A DNA stretch of 64,000 nucleotides from Nocardioides luteus (GCF_000960475.2 NZ_JZDQ02000005.1:1-64000), one strand, 5' to 3'; shown: positions 33,144 through 42,322, counted from the stretch's first letter. The notes: a model not told the origin generated them from the sequence alone. Made by a program: numbers and translations.

Positions 33144-33409
33144 CCATGTCGAGACGTCCGGCCGGTCGGCCGAGACGTCGCTTGCGCTGGCCGAGACGTC
33201 AGTGGCGTCGGCCGAGACGTCACGTGCGTCGGCCGAAGCGTCGCTCCGGTTGGCCGAGGCGTCGCTTGCGTCGGCCGAGATGGCTTCGTGACGTGTCGAC
33301 CGACGTACGTGACGTGTCGACCGACGTAGGTGACGCTTCGGCCGGCGCGAGTGACGTGTCGCCCGGCGTACCTGACGCCTCGGCCGACCGTAGTGACGTC
33401 TCGCTCATC
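33144..33409. repeat. Palindromic 21-bp repeat array C (7 + 6 units)
   Basis: Seven forward units start every 21 bp from 33144 to 33270 and six reverse units every 21 bp from 33288 to 33393. Best copies are GTCGGCCGAGACGTCAC forward and CTGACGCCTCGGCCGAC reverse. The central forward unit again reads GTCGGCCGAGATGGC, as in array A. The array fills the gap between two minus-strand genes, begins ten bases from the SDR start codon, and its last unit contains the stop codon of the DapB-like gene. Confidence 0.92.
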
Positions 33410-34508
33410 GGGTGACGAGGCCGCGGCCGGTGATCAGGGGGAGGTCGAGGGGAGAGACGAGGCCGGGGGAGGCGGCGACGACGGCCGGGATGGCGTTGAC
33501 CAGGCGCTGGGCGGTGACGATCATCCCGGAGACGTTGTGGTCGCCATGCTCGCCGTGGTGGCTGAGCTCGAGGGTCATCGACGGCTCGCCGGTGATCTCG
33601 ATCCGGTAGCAGCCGTCGCCGGTCGCTGGGACCGGCCAGTCGGGGTCGGAGGCGGCATCGGTGCGGGTCACGTGCTCCAGGGTGATGCGCGGGACGCCGT
33701 CGACGGTGCCGGTGACGGTGAAACGTACGGAGCCCTGGGTGCCCTCGGCGATGTCCACCGACACCGTCTTGGTGTCCTGAGCGGCCGGGCGGCGCTCGAC
33801 GTGCTCGACGAGCGGCTCGTCGAGGGTCACCCCGAGGCCGGCGGCGAGCACCCGGACGACAGGTCCCCACGCCGTGCTCAGCACCCCCGGCTCCCACAGG
33901 AACGGCTTGTCCTCCAGCGAGCCCCCGAAGCCGAAGAGGTCCTTCATCACGACCGGCTGGAAGTACGTCGAGTAGTCGGCGATCTCCGACACCTTGAGGT
34001 GATCGATCCGCTGCGACAGCGACGTCAGCACCAGCGGCAGTACGTCGTTGGCGAAGCCCGGATCGATGCCGTTGACGTGCAGCGACGCACCGCCCTCCTG
34101 CCCGGCCTCGTCGATGCCCGCGATCATCTCGTCCGGCAGCGTCCCCTGCGGGTGCACCAGGATCACCGGCCCGGAGGAGACGACGTTGACCCCGTCCCGG
34201 ATCAGCCCGGTCAGGTCCTCGATCGCCTCGAACACCCGGTCGTCGGTCATCGCCGCGTGCACGACGCAGTCCGGCGCCAGCGCGAGCAGCTCGTCACGCG
34301 ACGTGGTGGCCACGACCCCCAGCTCACGACCCAGCCCCGCCAGCTCCCCGGCGTCGACGCCGGCCTTCGCCGGCGTCGAGGTCCAGACCCCGACCAGCTC
34401 CAGGTCGGGATGGGCGTCGACCCCCGCGATCGCATGACGCCCCACCGTCCCGGTGGACCAGACGACGACTCGGAGCGGCTTCTCGGGACTCTCGACGGCG
34501 AAGGTCAT
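33405..34508 (-). CDS. DapB-like NAD(P)-dependent oxidoreductase
   Basis: This is a 367-residue Rossmann-fold protein with the dinucleotide motif VVVWSTGTVGRHAI near residue 13 and an extended C-terminal domain. It resembles dihydrodipicolinate-reductase-like proteins such as 2,4-diaminopentanoate dehydrogenase but is not DapB itself. Similar proteins are scattered in actinobacterial lipid-catabolic clusters, so an SDR partner downstream is suggestive. ATG 34508 has a KstR-like motif 11 bases upstream. The stop lies inside the last unit of array C. Confidence 0.8.
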   Translation of the reverse strand: MTFAVESPEKPLRVVVWSTGTVGRHAIAGVDAHPDLELVGVWTSTPAKAGVDAGELAGLGRELGVVATTSRDELLALAPDCVVHAAMTDDRVFEAIEDLTGLIRDGVNVVSSGPVILVHPQGTLPDEMIAGIDEAGQEGGASLHVNGIDPGFANDVLPLVLTSLSQRIDHLKVSEIADYSTYFQPVVMKDLFGFGGSLEDKPFLWEPGVLSTAWGPVVRVLAAGLGVTLDEPLVEHVERRPAAQDTKTVSVDIAEGTQGSVRFTVTGTVDGVPRITLEHVTRTDAASDPDWPVPATGDGCYRIEITGEPSMTLELSHHGEHGDHNVSGMIVTAQRLVNAIPAVVAASPGLVSPLDLPLITGRGLVTR

Positions 34509-34518
34509 GCGCCAAATC

Positions 34519-34532
34519 TAGAACGCGTTTCA
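34519..34532. promoter_or_regulatory. KstR-like motif in the divergent promoter
   Basis: TAGAACGCGTTTCA fits the TnnAACnnGTTnnA pattern recalled for the TetR-type sterol regulator KstR. It lies 11 bases upstream of the DapB-like gene and 53 upstream of the DinB gene. A nearby TTTCGCGAAA dyad (34533-34543 region) is a second candidate. A single short match can be chance. Confidence 0.3.
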
Positions 34533-34584
34533 GTTTCGCGAAAGTGATTCGCCGCGGAAACTCTCCGTCGCTACGTTGGCGACC

Positions 34585-35124
34585 ATGACCGAGGCACTCT
34601 TCGAGGACACCCGCCATCCGACCGGCGCACCCTATGTCGCGGACGAGTCCACGACCCTGCGCACGTTCCTCGACTTCCACCGGGCCACCCTGCTCCGGCA
34701 GGCCGCGGGCCTCGACCACGAGCAGCTCAACCGGCCCTTCCCGCCGACGACCATGACGCTGGCCGGGCTCCTCAAGCACATGGCGTTCGTGGAGGACATC
34801 TGGTTCGGCGTACGCCTGGCCGGCAACGTCCCCTCCGCGCCGTTCGACACGGCTCCCTGGGACGACGACCAGGACTGGGACTTCACCAGCGCCTCCGAAG
34901 ACGACCCCGAGGCGCTGCGCAGCCTGCTCCGCGACGCGATCGCTCGCTCCAACCAGCTCATCGACGCCGCCGGCTCCCTCGACCGCATCGCGGTGGGACG
35001 GACACGGGACGGCCAGGAGATCAGTCTGCGCTGGATCCTGGTCCACATGATCGAGGAGTACGCCCGCCACTGCGGCCACGCCGACCTCATGCGCGAGGCC
35101 ATCGACGGAAGGACGGACATCTGA
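34585..35124 (+). CDS. DinB-family (DUF664-type) protein
   Basis: This is a 179-residue four-helix-bundle protein of the DinB/mycothiol-dependent S-transferase superfamily. The metal-ligand pattern is visible as HMAFVED (first His), then SLRWILVHMIEEYARHCGHADLMREA (later His residues). Members conjugate or isomerise thiols such as mycothiol, and mca is present in this genome. ATG 34585 is chosen over TTG 34576. The GNAT gene follows with a one-base overlap (TGATG). Confidence 0.85.
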   Translation: MTEALFEDTRHPTGAPYVADESTTLRTFLDFHRATLLRQAAGLDHEQLNRPFPPTTMTLAGLLKHMAFVEDIWFGVRLAGNVPSAPFDTAPWDDDQDWDFTSASEDDPEALRSLLRDAIARSNQLIDAAGSLDRIAVGRTRDGQEISLRWILVHMIEEYARHCGHADLMREAIDGRTDI

Positions 35125-35603
35125 TGCGGATCCGCGAGGCGACGGCCGTGGACTGGCCGCACATCTACCCGTTCTGGTCCGAGATCGTGGCGGCGGGGGA
35201 GACCTATGCCTACCCCGAAGGCCTCACCTCCGAGGAGGCCAAAGACCTGTGGATGTATGACCACGTCGTCGTCGCGGTCGAGGGCGACCAGATCCTCGGC
35301 AGCGCCAAGATGGGCCCCAACCGCCCCGGCCGCGGCAGTCACATCGGCACCGCCTCGTTCATGGTCTCCCCGGAGGCCCGCGGCAAGGGCGTCGGCCGGG
35401 CCCTCGGCGACTACTGCGTGAGCTGGCACAAGGACAACGGCTTCCACGGCATCCAGTTCAACGCCGTCGTGGAGACCAACATCACCGCCGTACGCCTGTG
35501 GCAGTCTCTCGGCTTCCAGATCATCGGGACCGTCCCGGACGCGTTCGACTCGAGGTCGCACGGCCGGGTCGGCCTCCACGTGATGTATCTGCCGCTGACC
35601 TGA
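35124..35603 (+). CDS. GNAT family N-acetyltransferase
   Basis: This is a 159-residue single-domain GNAT. It begins MRIREATAVDWPHIYPFW, with strand 4 and the acetyl-CoA loop at MVSPEARGKGVGRALGDYC and the NxTAVRLWQSLGF end motif. The layout fits the phosphinothricin/L-methionine-sulfone acetyltransferase-like subfamily, but the substrate is unknown. The start overlaps the DinB gene stop, so the two are translationally coupled. Confidence 0.88.
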   Translation: MRIREATAVDWPHIYPFWSEIVAAGETYAYPEGLTSEEAKDLWMYDHVVVAVEGDQILGSAKMGPNRPGRGSHIGTASFMVSPEARGKGVGRALGDYCVSWHKDNGFHGIQFNAVVETNITAVRLWQSLGFQIIGTVPDAFDSRSHGRVGLHVMYLPLT

Positions 35604-35605
35604 CC

Positions 35606-36259
35606 TCAGGCGGTCTGCGGGAAGGGGATCCCCGTGTTCGCGTGGCAGCGGTAGCCGTTGGGCACGCGGTCGAGGTACTGCTGGTGTGCGGGCTCGGCGG
35701 CGTAGAAGGTCGGGACCTCGCGGATCTCGGTGGTGATCTCGCCGTAGCCACGCTTGGTGATCTCGTCGCCGTAGATCTTGGTCAGCTCCTCAGCGGTCTG
35801 CCGCTGCGCGTCGGAGGTGTAGTAGAGCGCCGAGCGGTACTGCGTACCGACGTCGTTGCCCTGCCGCATCCCCTGCGTCGGGTCGTGCACCTCGAAGAAC
35901 TTCTTGACGAGGTCCGCGTAGGACACGACCTTCGGGTCGAAGACGACCCGGACCGCCTCGGTGTGGTTGGTCTGACCGCTGCAGACCTCCTCGTAGGTCG
36001 GGTTGGCGGTGGTGCCGCCCTGATACCCGACGGCGGTCGAGTAGACCCCCGGCGTCTGCCAGAAGATCTCCTCGGCGCCCCAGAAACAACCGAGGCCGAA
36101 GTACGCCACCTCGGACCCCTCCGGAGCGGTCCCGTCCTCGGGGGAGGCGAGCAGGGGAGTGCCGAGGACCCGGTGCTTCGCAGGCAGCTCGAAGAGCGCC
36201 TGGTCGCGCCCGGCGAGCGTGCGGTCCTCGGGGAAGAGCTGAGTCGGTCGGCCGAACAT
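35606..36259 (-). CDS. msrA: Peptide methionine sulfoxide reductase A
   Basis: It repairs methionine-S-sulfoxide in proteins. The 217-residue product has the catalytic motif GCFWG with nucleophile Cys58, then EVCSGQTNHTEAV and DPTQGMRQGNDVGTQYRS, all diagnostic of MsrA. It carries an N-terminal extension of about 50 residues before the core. ATG 36259 has GGAGG six bases upstream. It is convergent with the GNAT gene (two bases between stops) and divergent from metB. Confidence 0.95.
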   Translation of the reverse strand: MFGRPTQLFPEDRTLAGRDQALFELPAKHRVLGTPLLASPEDGTAPEGSEVAYFGLGCFWGAEEIFWQTPGVYSTAVGYQGGTTANPTYEEVCSGQTNHTEAVRVVFDPKVVSYADLVKKFFEVHDPTQGMRQGNDVGTQYRSALYYTSDAQRQTAEELTKIYGDEITKRGYGEITTEIREVPTFYAAEPAHQQYLDRVPNGYRCHANTGIPFPQTA

Positions 36260-36362
36260 GCGGAACCTCCAGTGGTCGGGATATCTACCAGTCTCCAACA
36301 CAGTTCGACGCGCGAACGTTCCCGGATGGGCCGCGCGACGAGATCGGACGTAGGCTCGGACC

Positions 36363-37532
36363 GTGAGCGAGCAGCAGCACCTCGGCAAGGCCGGATTCGA
36401 GACCAAGGCGATCCACGCGGGCTACGAGCCCGACCCGACCACGGGTGCGGTGATCCCGCCGATCTACGCCACCACGACCTACAAGCAGGACGGCGTCGGC
36501 GGCCTGCGCAACGGCTATGAGTACAGCCGCTCGGCCAACCCGACCCGCACCGCGCTCGAGGGCGCCCTGGCGGCGGTCGAGGACGGCGAGAAGGGGTTCG
36601 CCTTCGCCTCCGGTCTGGCGGCCGAGGACACCCTGATCCGCAGCCTGATGCGGCCCGGCGACCACATGGTCATCCCCGACGACGCCTACGGCGGCACCCA
36701 CCGCCTCATCGACAAGGTCGAGAGCCAGTGGGGCATCGCGCACACGCCGGCGCAGGTCGCCGACGTCGACGCGGTCGCGGCCGCGATCCAGCCCGGCAAG
36801 ACCAAGGTGGTCTGGGTCGAGACGCCGACCAACCCGCTGCTCAACATCGCCGACATCTCCGCGATCGCCACGGTCGCCCACGAGGCCGGCGCGCGACTGG
36901 TGGTCGACAACACCTTCGCCAGCCCCTACCTGCAGCAGCCGCTCACCCTCGGCGCCGACGTCGTGGTGCACTCCACGACGAAGTACGTCGGTGGCCACTC
37001 CGACGTCGTCGGTGGTGCCGTGGTCGTCCGCGACCTGGAGATCGCCGAGAAGATCGGCTACCTGCAGAACGCCGCCGGCGCGATCGCCGACCCCTTCGGC
37101 GCCTGGCTGACGCTGCGCGGTCTCAAGACCCTGGCCGTACGCATGGACCGCCACTGCGACAACGCCGAGCGCGTCGCCGACTTCCTGACCTCGCACCCGA
37201 AGGTCGGCGAGGTCCTCTACCCCGGTCTGGAGACCCACCCCGGCCACACCGTCGCCCAGAAGCAGATGAAGCGCTTCGGCGGCATGGTCTCCTTCCGGGT
37301 GACCGGTGGCGAGGCCCAGGCGCTCGCGGTGTGCGAGCGCACCAAGATCTTCACGCTGGGCGAGTCGCTCGGCGGTGTGGAGAGCCTGATCGAGCACCCG
37401 GGCAGGATGACCCACGCCTCCGTCGCGGGCACCGACCTGGAGGTCCCCGCCGACCTGGTGCGGATCTCCGTCGGGATCGAGTACGCCGAGGACCTGGTCG
37501 CGGACCTCGAGCAGGCCCTTGACCAGAGCTGA
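36363..37532 (+). CDS. metB: Cystathionine gamma-synthase/lyase family enzyme
   Basis: This is a PLP enzyme of the Cys/Met metabolism family, 389 residues. PLP Lys207 lies in VVHSTTKYVGGHSD; YEYSRSANPTRTALE and the substrate-binding SLGGVESLIEHPGRMTH near the C-terminus are typical. It can make cystathionine from O-succinyl- or O-acetylhomoserine, or cleave it in reverse transsulfuration; co-occurrence with cbs makes both plausible. GTG 36363 is the start. The GlmL-like gene starts 14 bases before its stop. Confidence 0.9.
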   Translation: MSEQQHLGKAGFETKAIHAGYEPDPTTGAVIPPIYATTTYKQDGVGGLRNGYEYSRSANPTRTALEGALAAVEDGEKGFAFASGLAAEDTLIRSLMRPGDHMVIPDDAYGGTHRLIDKVESQWGIAHTPAQVADVDAVAAAIQPGKTKVVWVETPTNPLLNIADISAIATVAHEAGARLVVDNTFASPYLQQPLTLGADVVVHSTTKYVGGHSDVVGGAVVVRDLEIAEKIGYLQNAAGAIADPFGAWLTLRGLKTLAVRMDRHCDNAERVADFLTSHPKVGEVLYPGLETHPGHTVAQKQMKRFGGMVSFRVTGGEAQALAVCERTKIFTLGESLGGVESLIEHPGRMTHASVAGTDLEVPADLVRISVGIEYAEDLVADLEQALDQS

Positions 37533-38922
37533 TGCGAAGCAAGCGGGGAGCGTAGCGACCGACGCTGCCGCCCCGCAGACCGCCGTCTGCGTCGACTTCG
37601 GCTCCACCTGGACCAAGGCGCTCCACGTCGACCTCGTCTCGGGCGAGGTCCTCGGCTCGGCGAGCGCGCCGACGTCGCTGCACGAGGTGATGGAGGCGTA
37701 CGACGCCTGCCTGGCGACGCTCACCGAGAAGGACGCCCGGGCGGCGACCGCGGAGGTCCTGGCCTGCTCGTCGGCGGGCGGCGGGCTCCGGATCGCCGTG
37801 GTCGGCAACGAGGAGCTGGTGACCGCCGAGGCCGGGCGGCGGGTGGCACTGTCCAGCGGCGGCAAGGTCGTCGCGGTGGTCGCGACCGCGGGTCGTGAAG
37901 CCGAGAGTGACCTGGGGGCCACGTTGAGCTTCACGACCCCGGACCTGGTGCTGCTCACCGGCGGCACCGACGGGGGCAACCGGGAGGCCATCGTCTCCGC
38001 CGCTCGCGAGCTGGCCGCGGCCGGCTGGCGCGGGCCGGTGGTCGTTGCCGGCAACCGTGACGCGAACCCCGAGATCGACGAGATCCTGGCCGACGTACCC
38101 CATGTGACCTGCGACAACGTCGTTCCCAAGATCGGCGTGCTCGCGCCCGAGAGCGCCCGCGCGGCGGTTCGGGAGATGTTCCTCGAGCACGTGATCGGCG
38201 GCAAGAACCTCAGCAGCCGGGCCGACTTCCGGCGGATCGTCCAGGGTGCCACCCCCGATGTCGTGCTGCAGGGCGTCGAGACGCTGGCCGAGGTGCTCGG
38301 CGAGGACGTCGTCGTGGTGGACGTCGGCGGCGCCACCACCGACGTGCACAGCGTGGTCCGCCCCGACCCCGAGGCCGAGCACGTCCGCGAGGAGGTCGTG
38401 GCCGTCACCCCGGTGACCCGGACGGTCGAGGGCGATCTCGGCATGCGCTGGTCGGCGACCACGACCCTCGAGGCGGCCGACCACTCCGACCCGAGCCTCG
38501 CCGAGTCGGACCTCTCCGGCGAGGTCGAGCACCGGCGCAACCACCCCGACTGGCTGCCCCGCACCGAGCAGGACAAGGACATCGACGAGCTCCTGGCGAG
38601 GATCGCGATCTGCACCGCCCTGCAGCGGCACGCGGGACGCTCCCGCGTGGTCCTCTCACCACAGGGGAAGGTCATCGAGCGCACCGGCACCGACCTGCGC
38701 CGGGTCGGCGTGATGATCGGCTCCGGAGGCGTCCTGCGGCACGGTCGTGAGGGCATCGAGGAACGGGTGATGCGCTGGTCGCTCCGCGGTGGATGGCAGC
38801 TCCCGGAGGCGCCGCTGCGGGCCGTCGACAGCGACTACGTGCTCGCCGCGGTGGGCCTGCTCGCGCGGTCGCACCCGGCCACGGCACGGCACCTTGCGAC
38901 CCACCTCACGCCCTCCCGGTAG
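37519..38922 (+). CDS. GlmL/MutL-like protein (glutamate mutase reactivase family)
   Basis: This is a 467-residue actin-fold ATPase of the glutamate mutase L family. It has VCVDFGSTWTKALHVDL (phosphate 1), VLLTGGTDGGNREAI, VVVDVGGATTDVHSVV (phosphate 2), and a late MIGSGGVLRHG motif. Relatives reactivate adenosylcobalamin-dependent mutases, but no mutase gene is in this window, so its client is elsewhere or different. No ATG or GTG precedes the first motif in frame; TTG 37519, inside metB, is the likely start. Confidence 0.82.
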   Translation: MTRADAKQAGSVATDAAAPQTAVCVDFGSTWTKALHVDLVSGEVLGSASAPTSLHEVMEAYDACLATLTEKDARAATAEVLACSSAGGGLRIAVVGNEELVTAEAGRRVALSSGGKVVAVVATAGREAESDLGATLSFTTPDLVLLTGGTDGGNREAIVSAARELAAAGWRGPVVVAGNRDANPEIDEILADVPHVTCDNVVPKIGVLAPESARAAVREMFLEHVIGGKNLSSRADFRRIVQGATPDVVLQGVETLAEVLGEDVVVVDVGGATTDVHSVVRPDPEAEHVREEVVAVTPVTRTVEGDLGMRWSATTTLEAADHSDPSLAESDLSGEVEHRRNHPDWLPRTEQDKDIDELLARIAICTALQRHAGRSRVVLSPQGKVIERTGTDLRRVGVMIGSGGVLRHGREGIEERVMRWSLRGGWQLPEAPLRAVDSDYVLAAVGLLARSHPATARHLATHLTPSR

Positions 38923-38932
38923 CCTCTGTCAG

Positions 38933-40381
38933 GTGACGGATCAGGGGGATGCACCCGGGGGCGAGAAGTCGACCGCGAAGGATGGCTTCGAGCGGGTGAC
39001 AGGGGCGTTCAGGCGTAACCGCGAGGCGCGTGAGGCGCATCGTCATGCCCAGGAGGAGGCCGACGCGCGCGAGTCCGCAGAGGTGGCCAAGGAGGCCGCC
39101 GCGGAGGCCCGCGAGTCGGCCGAGAACTTCGCGCTGCGCCTGGTCAACCAGTTCGAGCGCCTGCGCGAGGAACGCCAGGAGCAGCTGGCCGCGCCCGAGC
39201 CGGTGACCGCTCCGGCCTCGGTGAGCCGGACCCACGTCCCCTACGGCGTCGAGCTGGCGGCCCAGTGGGGCTGGCGGTTCCTGGTGATCGTCGCCGCCGG
39301 CTATCTGATCGTCCGCGCCCTCGGTTTCCTCAGCATCGTCGTGATCCCCGTGGTCATCGCGCTGCTGATCGCCGCCCTCGTCTCCCCGGTCGTCAACGGC
39401 CTGGGCCGGATCGGGCTGAAGCGCAGCGTCTCGGCGCTCTTCGTGGTGATCGGCGTGCTCGTGGCGGTCATCGCCATGCTGAGCTTCGCCGGCACCCAGG
39501 TCGCCAACGGCTTCAACGACCTCGCCGGGCAGACCGTCAAGGCGCTCGACGAGATCCGCGACTGGCTGATCAACGGTCCGTTCCACGCGAGCGAGACCCA
39601 GATCGACACCTGGCTCAACACGGTGCAGACCACGGTGGAGGACTGGGCGGCGGCCTATGCCTCCAACCCGTTCTCCCGGGTCAGCGAGGTCGGTGGGGTG
39701 GCCCTCGACGTCTTCGCCGGCCTGTTCATCGTGCTCTTCTCCACCTACTTCTTCTGCGCCGAGGGCGAGCGGATCTGGGGCTGGCTGGTCAGGCTCGCGC
39801 CGCGCGCCGCGCGCAGCCGGATGGACAGCTCGGGCCGGGTCGCGTGGGTCTCGCTGACCCAGTTCACCCGGGCCACGGTCATCGTGGCCGCGGTCGACGC
39901 GGTCGGCATCATGATCATCGCCGCTGCGCTGCGGGTCCCGTTCGTGGTCGCGATCGGCGTGCTCGTCTTCCTGAGCTCGTTCGTGCCCCTGGTCGGCGCC
40001 ACCGTCGCCGGTGCGGTCGCCGTGCTCGTCGCGCTCGTCTCCCAGGGCCCGGTGACGGCGCTGCTCATGCTTGGTGGTGTGATCCTGGTCCAGCAGCTCG
40101 AGGCGCACGGCCTCCAGCCGTTCCTGCTCGGCCGCTGGGTCCGGGTCCACCCGCTCGGCGTCATCCTCGCGGTCGCCACCGGCATCGTGCTCGGTGGCGT
40201 GGCCGGTGCGCTCGTGGCCGTGCCGCTGGTGGCGGCCCTCAACGCGGTGGCCAACCACCTGACCGCGGTTCCGGCCACGACGCCGGACACGACCGCTCCG
40301 CCGACGTCGCCACCGCCTCCGATACCGGCCAGCGGCCCGACCTCACCACCCCCACCGAGCCCAGGAGCAGGCGGTGCCTGA
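38933..40381 (+). CDS. AI-2E family (PerM-like) membrane protein
   Basis: This is a 482-residue membrane protein of the AI-2E exporter/PerM family. A long charged Ala/Glu/Arg-rich coiled coil (about 20-85) precedes about seven membrane segments, with the family motifs FVPLVGATVAG and QQLEAHGLQPFLLGR. The C-terminal tail is Pro/Thr-rich. GTG 38933 starts ten bases after the GlmL-like gene. The ligand is unknown. Its end overlaps ilvA by eight bases. Confidence 0.88.
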   Translation: MTDQGDAPGGEKSTAKDGFERVTGAFRRNREAREAHRHAQEEADARESAEVAKEAAAEARESAENFALRLVNQFERLREERQEQLAAPEPVTAPASVSRTHVPYGVELAAQWGWRFLVIVAAGYLIVRALGFLSIVVIPVVIALLIAALVSPVVNGLGRIGLKRSVSALFVVIGVLVAVIAMLSFAGTQVANGFNDLAGQTVKALDEIRDWLINGPFHASETQIDTWLNTVQTTVEDWAAAYASNPFSRVSEVGGVALDVFAGLFIVLFSTYFFCAEGERIWGWLVRLAPRAARSRMDSSGRVAWVSLTQFTRATVIVAAVDAVGIMIIAAALRVPFVVAIGVLVFLSSFVPLVGATVAGAVAVLVALVSQGPVTALLMLGGVILVQQLEAHGLQPFLLGRWVRVHPLGVILAVATGIVLGGVAGALVAVPLVAALNAVANHLTAVPATTPDTTAPPTSPPPPIPASGPTSPPPPSPGAGGA

Positions 40382-41594
40382 GATGCACGCTCAGCCGACG
40401 TACGACGACATCCTCGAGGCCCGCGAGCTGCTGCGTGGCCACATCACCGAGACCCCGGTCCAGGGAGCCCGCTGGCTCACCGACATGGTCGGGGACACGG
40501 TCATCCTCAAGTGCGAGAACCTGCAGCGTACGGGCTCCTTCAAGGCCCGCGGAGCATTCGTACGCATCGCCCGGCTCTCCGAGGAGGAGCGCAAGAACGG
40601 GGTGGTGGCCGCCAGTGCGGGCAACCACGCGCAGGGCGTCGCGCTGGCCGCGACCAGCCTCGGCATCCCGTCCACCGTGTTCATGCCCGAGGGCGCGCCG
40701 ATCCCCAAGGAGAAGGCGACCCGTGCCTACGGCGCGGAGGTGATCTTCGAGGGGCAGTACGTCGACCAGTGCCTCGATGCCGCGATGGCCTTCGCCGAGC
40801 GCACCGGCGCCGTCATGATCCACCCCTTCGACCACCCCGACGTCGTCGCCGGCCAGGGCACGATCGGCCTCGAGATCCTCGAGCAGGCTCCGGACGTGAA
40901 GACGGTCGTCATCCCGCTCGGCGGGGGCGGCCTGCTCGCCGGCGCGGCGCTCGCGATCAAAGCGAAGCACCCCGACGTGAAGGTGGTCGGTGTGCAGGCG
41001 GAGACCGCCGCCGCCTACCCGGTCTCGCTGCGCGAGGGCCGCCCGATCCGGCTCGACAAGATGCCGACGATGGCCGACGGCATCGCCGTCGGTCTGCCGG
41101 GGGAGACCAACTTCCCGATGATCCAGGCCTACGTCGACGAGATCCGCACGGTCTCGGAGGAGGCGATCTCGGGCGCGCTGCTGGCGCTGGCCGAGCGGGC
41201 CAAGCTCGTCGTCGAGCCCGCCGGCGCGGTCGGCGTGGCGGCGCTGATGGACGCCCCCGAGGCCTTCGAGGGCCCGGTCGTGGTGGTGCTCTCCGGCGGC
41301 AACATCGATCCGCTGCTGCTCAGCAAGGTGATCCAGCACGGCATGACGCTGGCCGGACGCTACCTCCCGGTCGCGGTGACGATCCCCGACCAGCCCGGAG
41401 CGCTGGCCACCCTGCTGTCGGTGATCGGTGACACCGGGGCCAACGTCATGGAGGTCGTACACTCGCGCACCAACCCCGGGCTGCGACTCGCCGAGGTCGT
41501 CGTGCAGCTCCAGCTGGAGACACGCGGCCAGAACCACGCCGAGCGAGTGCTCGAACAGCTGCGTAGCAAGGGATATCCCGCGATCAGTCCCTGA
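40374..41594 (+). CDS. ilvA: Threonine ammonia-lyase
   Basis: This PLP enzyme deaminates threonine to 2-oxobutanoate at the head of isoleucine synthesis. The 406-residue product has PLP Lys57 (GSFKARGA), ASAGNHAQGV, and the PLP-phosphate loop LGGGGLLAG. One ACT domain spans about 325-400 (VTIPDQPGALATLLSVI), so it is the single-ACT type instead of the double-domain biosynthetic type. GTG 40374, with AGGAG upstream, overlaps the AI-2E gene; ATG 40383 is possible. Last gene of the metB-GlmL-AI2E-ilvA run. Confidence 0.92.
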   Translation: MPEMHAQPTYDDILEARELLRGHITETPVQGARWLTDMVGDTVILKCENLQRTGSFKARGAFVRIARLSEEERKNGVVAASAGNHAQGVALAATSLGIPSTVFMPEGAPIPKEKATRAYGAEVIFEGQYVDQCLDAAMAFAERTGAVMIHPFDHPDVVAGQGTIGLEILEQAPDVKTVVIPLGGGGLLAGAALAIKAKHPDVKVVGVQAETAAAYPVSLREGRPIRLDKMPTMADGIAVGLPGETNFPMIQAYVDEIRTVSEEAISGALLALAERAKLVVEPAGAVGVAALMDAPEAFEGPVVVVLSGGNIDPLLLSKVIQHGMTLAGRYLPVAVTIPDQPGALATLLSVIGDTGANVMEVVHSRTNPGLRLAEVVVQLQLETRGQNHAERVLEQLRSKGYPAISP

Positions 41595-41744
41595 CGTTCC
41601 GGGGAACGGTCCCGAGGCCGGATTGCGCAACGTTTCGGTCGCGAACTGTCTTCGGGTGTGGTTGCCTTGTTAAACTGAACCTTCTGACAATCTCCCGCAG
41701 AAACGTTCAGCTGGGTGAAATATGCCCGCACAGCAGGGAGAGAA

Positions 41745-41774
41745 GGCGCCGGTGAATGGGGGTTGACCGGCGCC
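41745..41774 (+). promoter_or_regulatory. Hairpin in the greA leader
   Basis: GGCGCCGGT (41745) pairs perfectly with ACCGGCGCC (41766) around 12 bases, with A/T bases extending the stem (AAG/CTT). It lies 38 bases upstream of greA. It could be the terminator of an upstream short transcript or a leader structure. A TATATT box follows it. Confidence 0.5.
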
Positions 41775-41812
41775 CCTTACCTATATTCACTACCCATCAG
41801 GAGTAACTCGCT

Positions 41813-42322
41813 ATGACTCAGTCGACCGAGACCACGGCTGCCACTATCTGGCTCAGCAAGGGTGCATTCGACAAGCTCACCGCCGAGTTGGAATACCTGA
41901 AGGGCCCCCGGCGCCAGGAGATCCTCGCCGAGATCAGCTCCGCCCGCGACGAAGGTGACCTCAAGGAGAACGGCGGCTACCACGCCGCCCGTGAGGAGCA
42001 GGGCAAGCTCGAGGGTCAGATCCAGCAGCTCGAAGCGCTGCTGCGCAAGGCGGACACCACCGTCCCCGAGGACGACGGCGTGGTCTCGGTCGGCAAGCTG
42101 GTCACCTTCAAGTTCGAGGGCGATGACGACGACGAGGCCGAGACCCGCCTCATCGCCTCGATCGAGATGAAGGAGTACGCAGGCGGCGTCGAGATCTCCT
42201 CGGCCGCCTCCCCGATCGGCGCGGCGCTCATCGGCGCCAGCGTCGGCGACACCGTGACCTACGAGGGTCCTCGCGGGCCGCTCAAGGTCGAGATCCTGAA
42301 GACCGAGGTCTTCACCGGCTGA
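41813..42322 (+). CDS. greA: Transcription elongation factor GreA
   Basis: It rescues backtracked RNA polymerase by stimulating transcript cleavage. The 169-residue product has the N-terminal coiled coil with the acidic tip SARDEGDLKENGGYHAAREEQ, and a C-terminal FKBP-like domain ending SPIGAALIGASVGDTVTY. AGGAG lies nine bases before ATG 41813. A 218-base leader with a hairpin precedes it. The greA / DUF4307 / mca order matches, from memory, Rv1080c-Rv1082 of M. tuberculosis. Confidence 0.95.
   Translation: MTQSTETTAATIWLSKGAFDKLTAELEYLKGPRRQEILAEISSARDEGDLKENGGYHAAREEQGKLEGQIQQLEALLRKADTTVPEDDGVVSVGKLVTFKFEGDDDDEAETRLIASIEMKEYAGGVEISSAASPIGAALIGASVGDTVTYEGPRGPLKVEILKTEVFTG

Noticed and set aside
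33146..33415. Open reading frames through array C
   Set aside because: Long open frames arise there on the plus strand only because the 21-bp unit lacks stops; codon content is repeat-driven and no ribosome binding site or homologue supports a gene.
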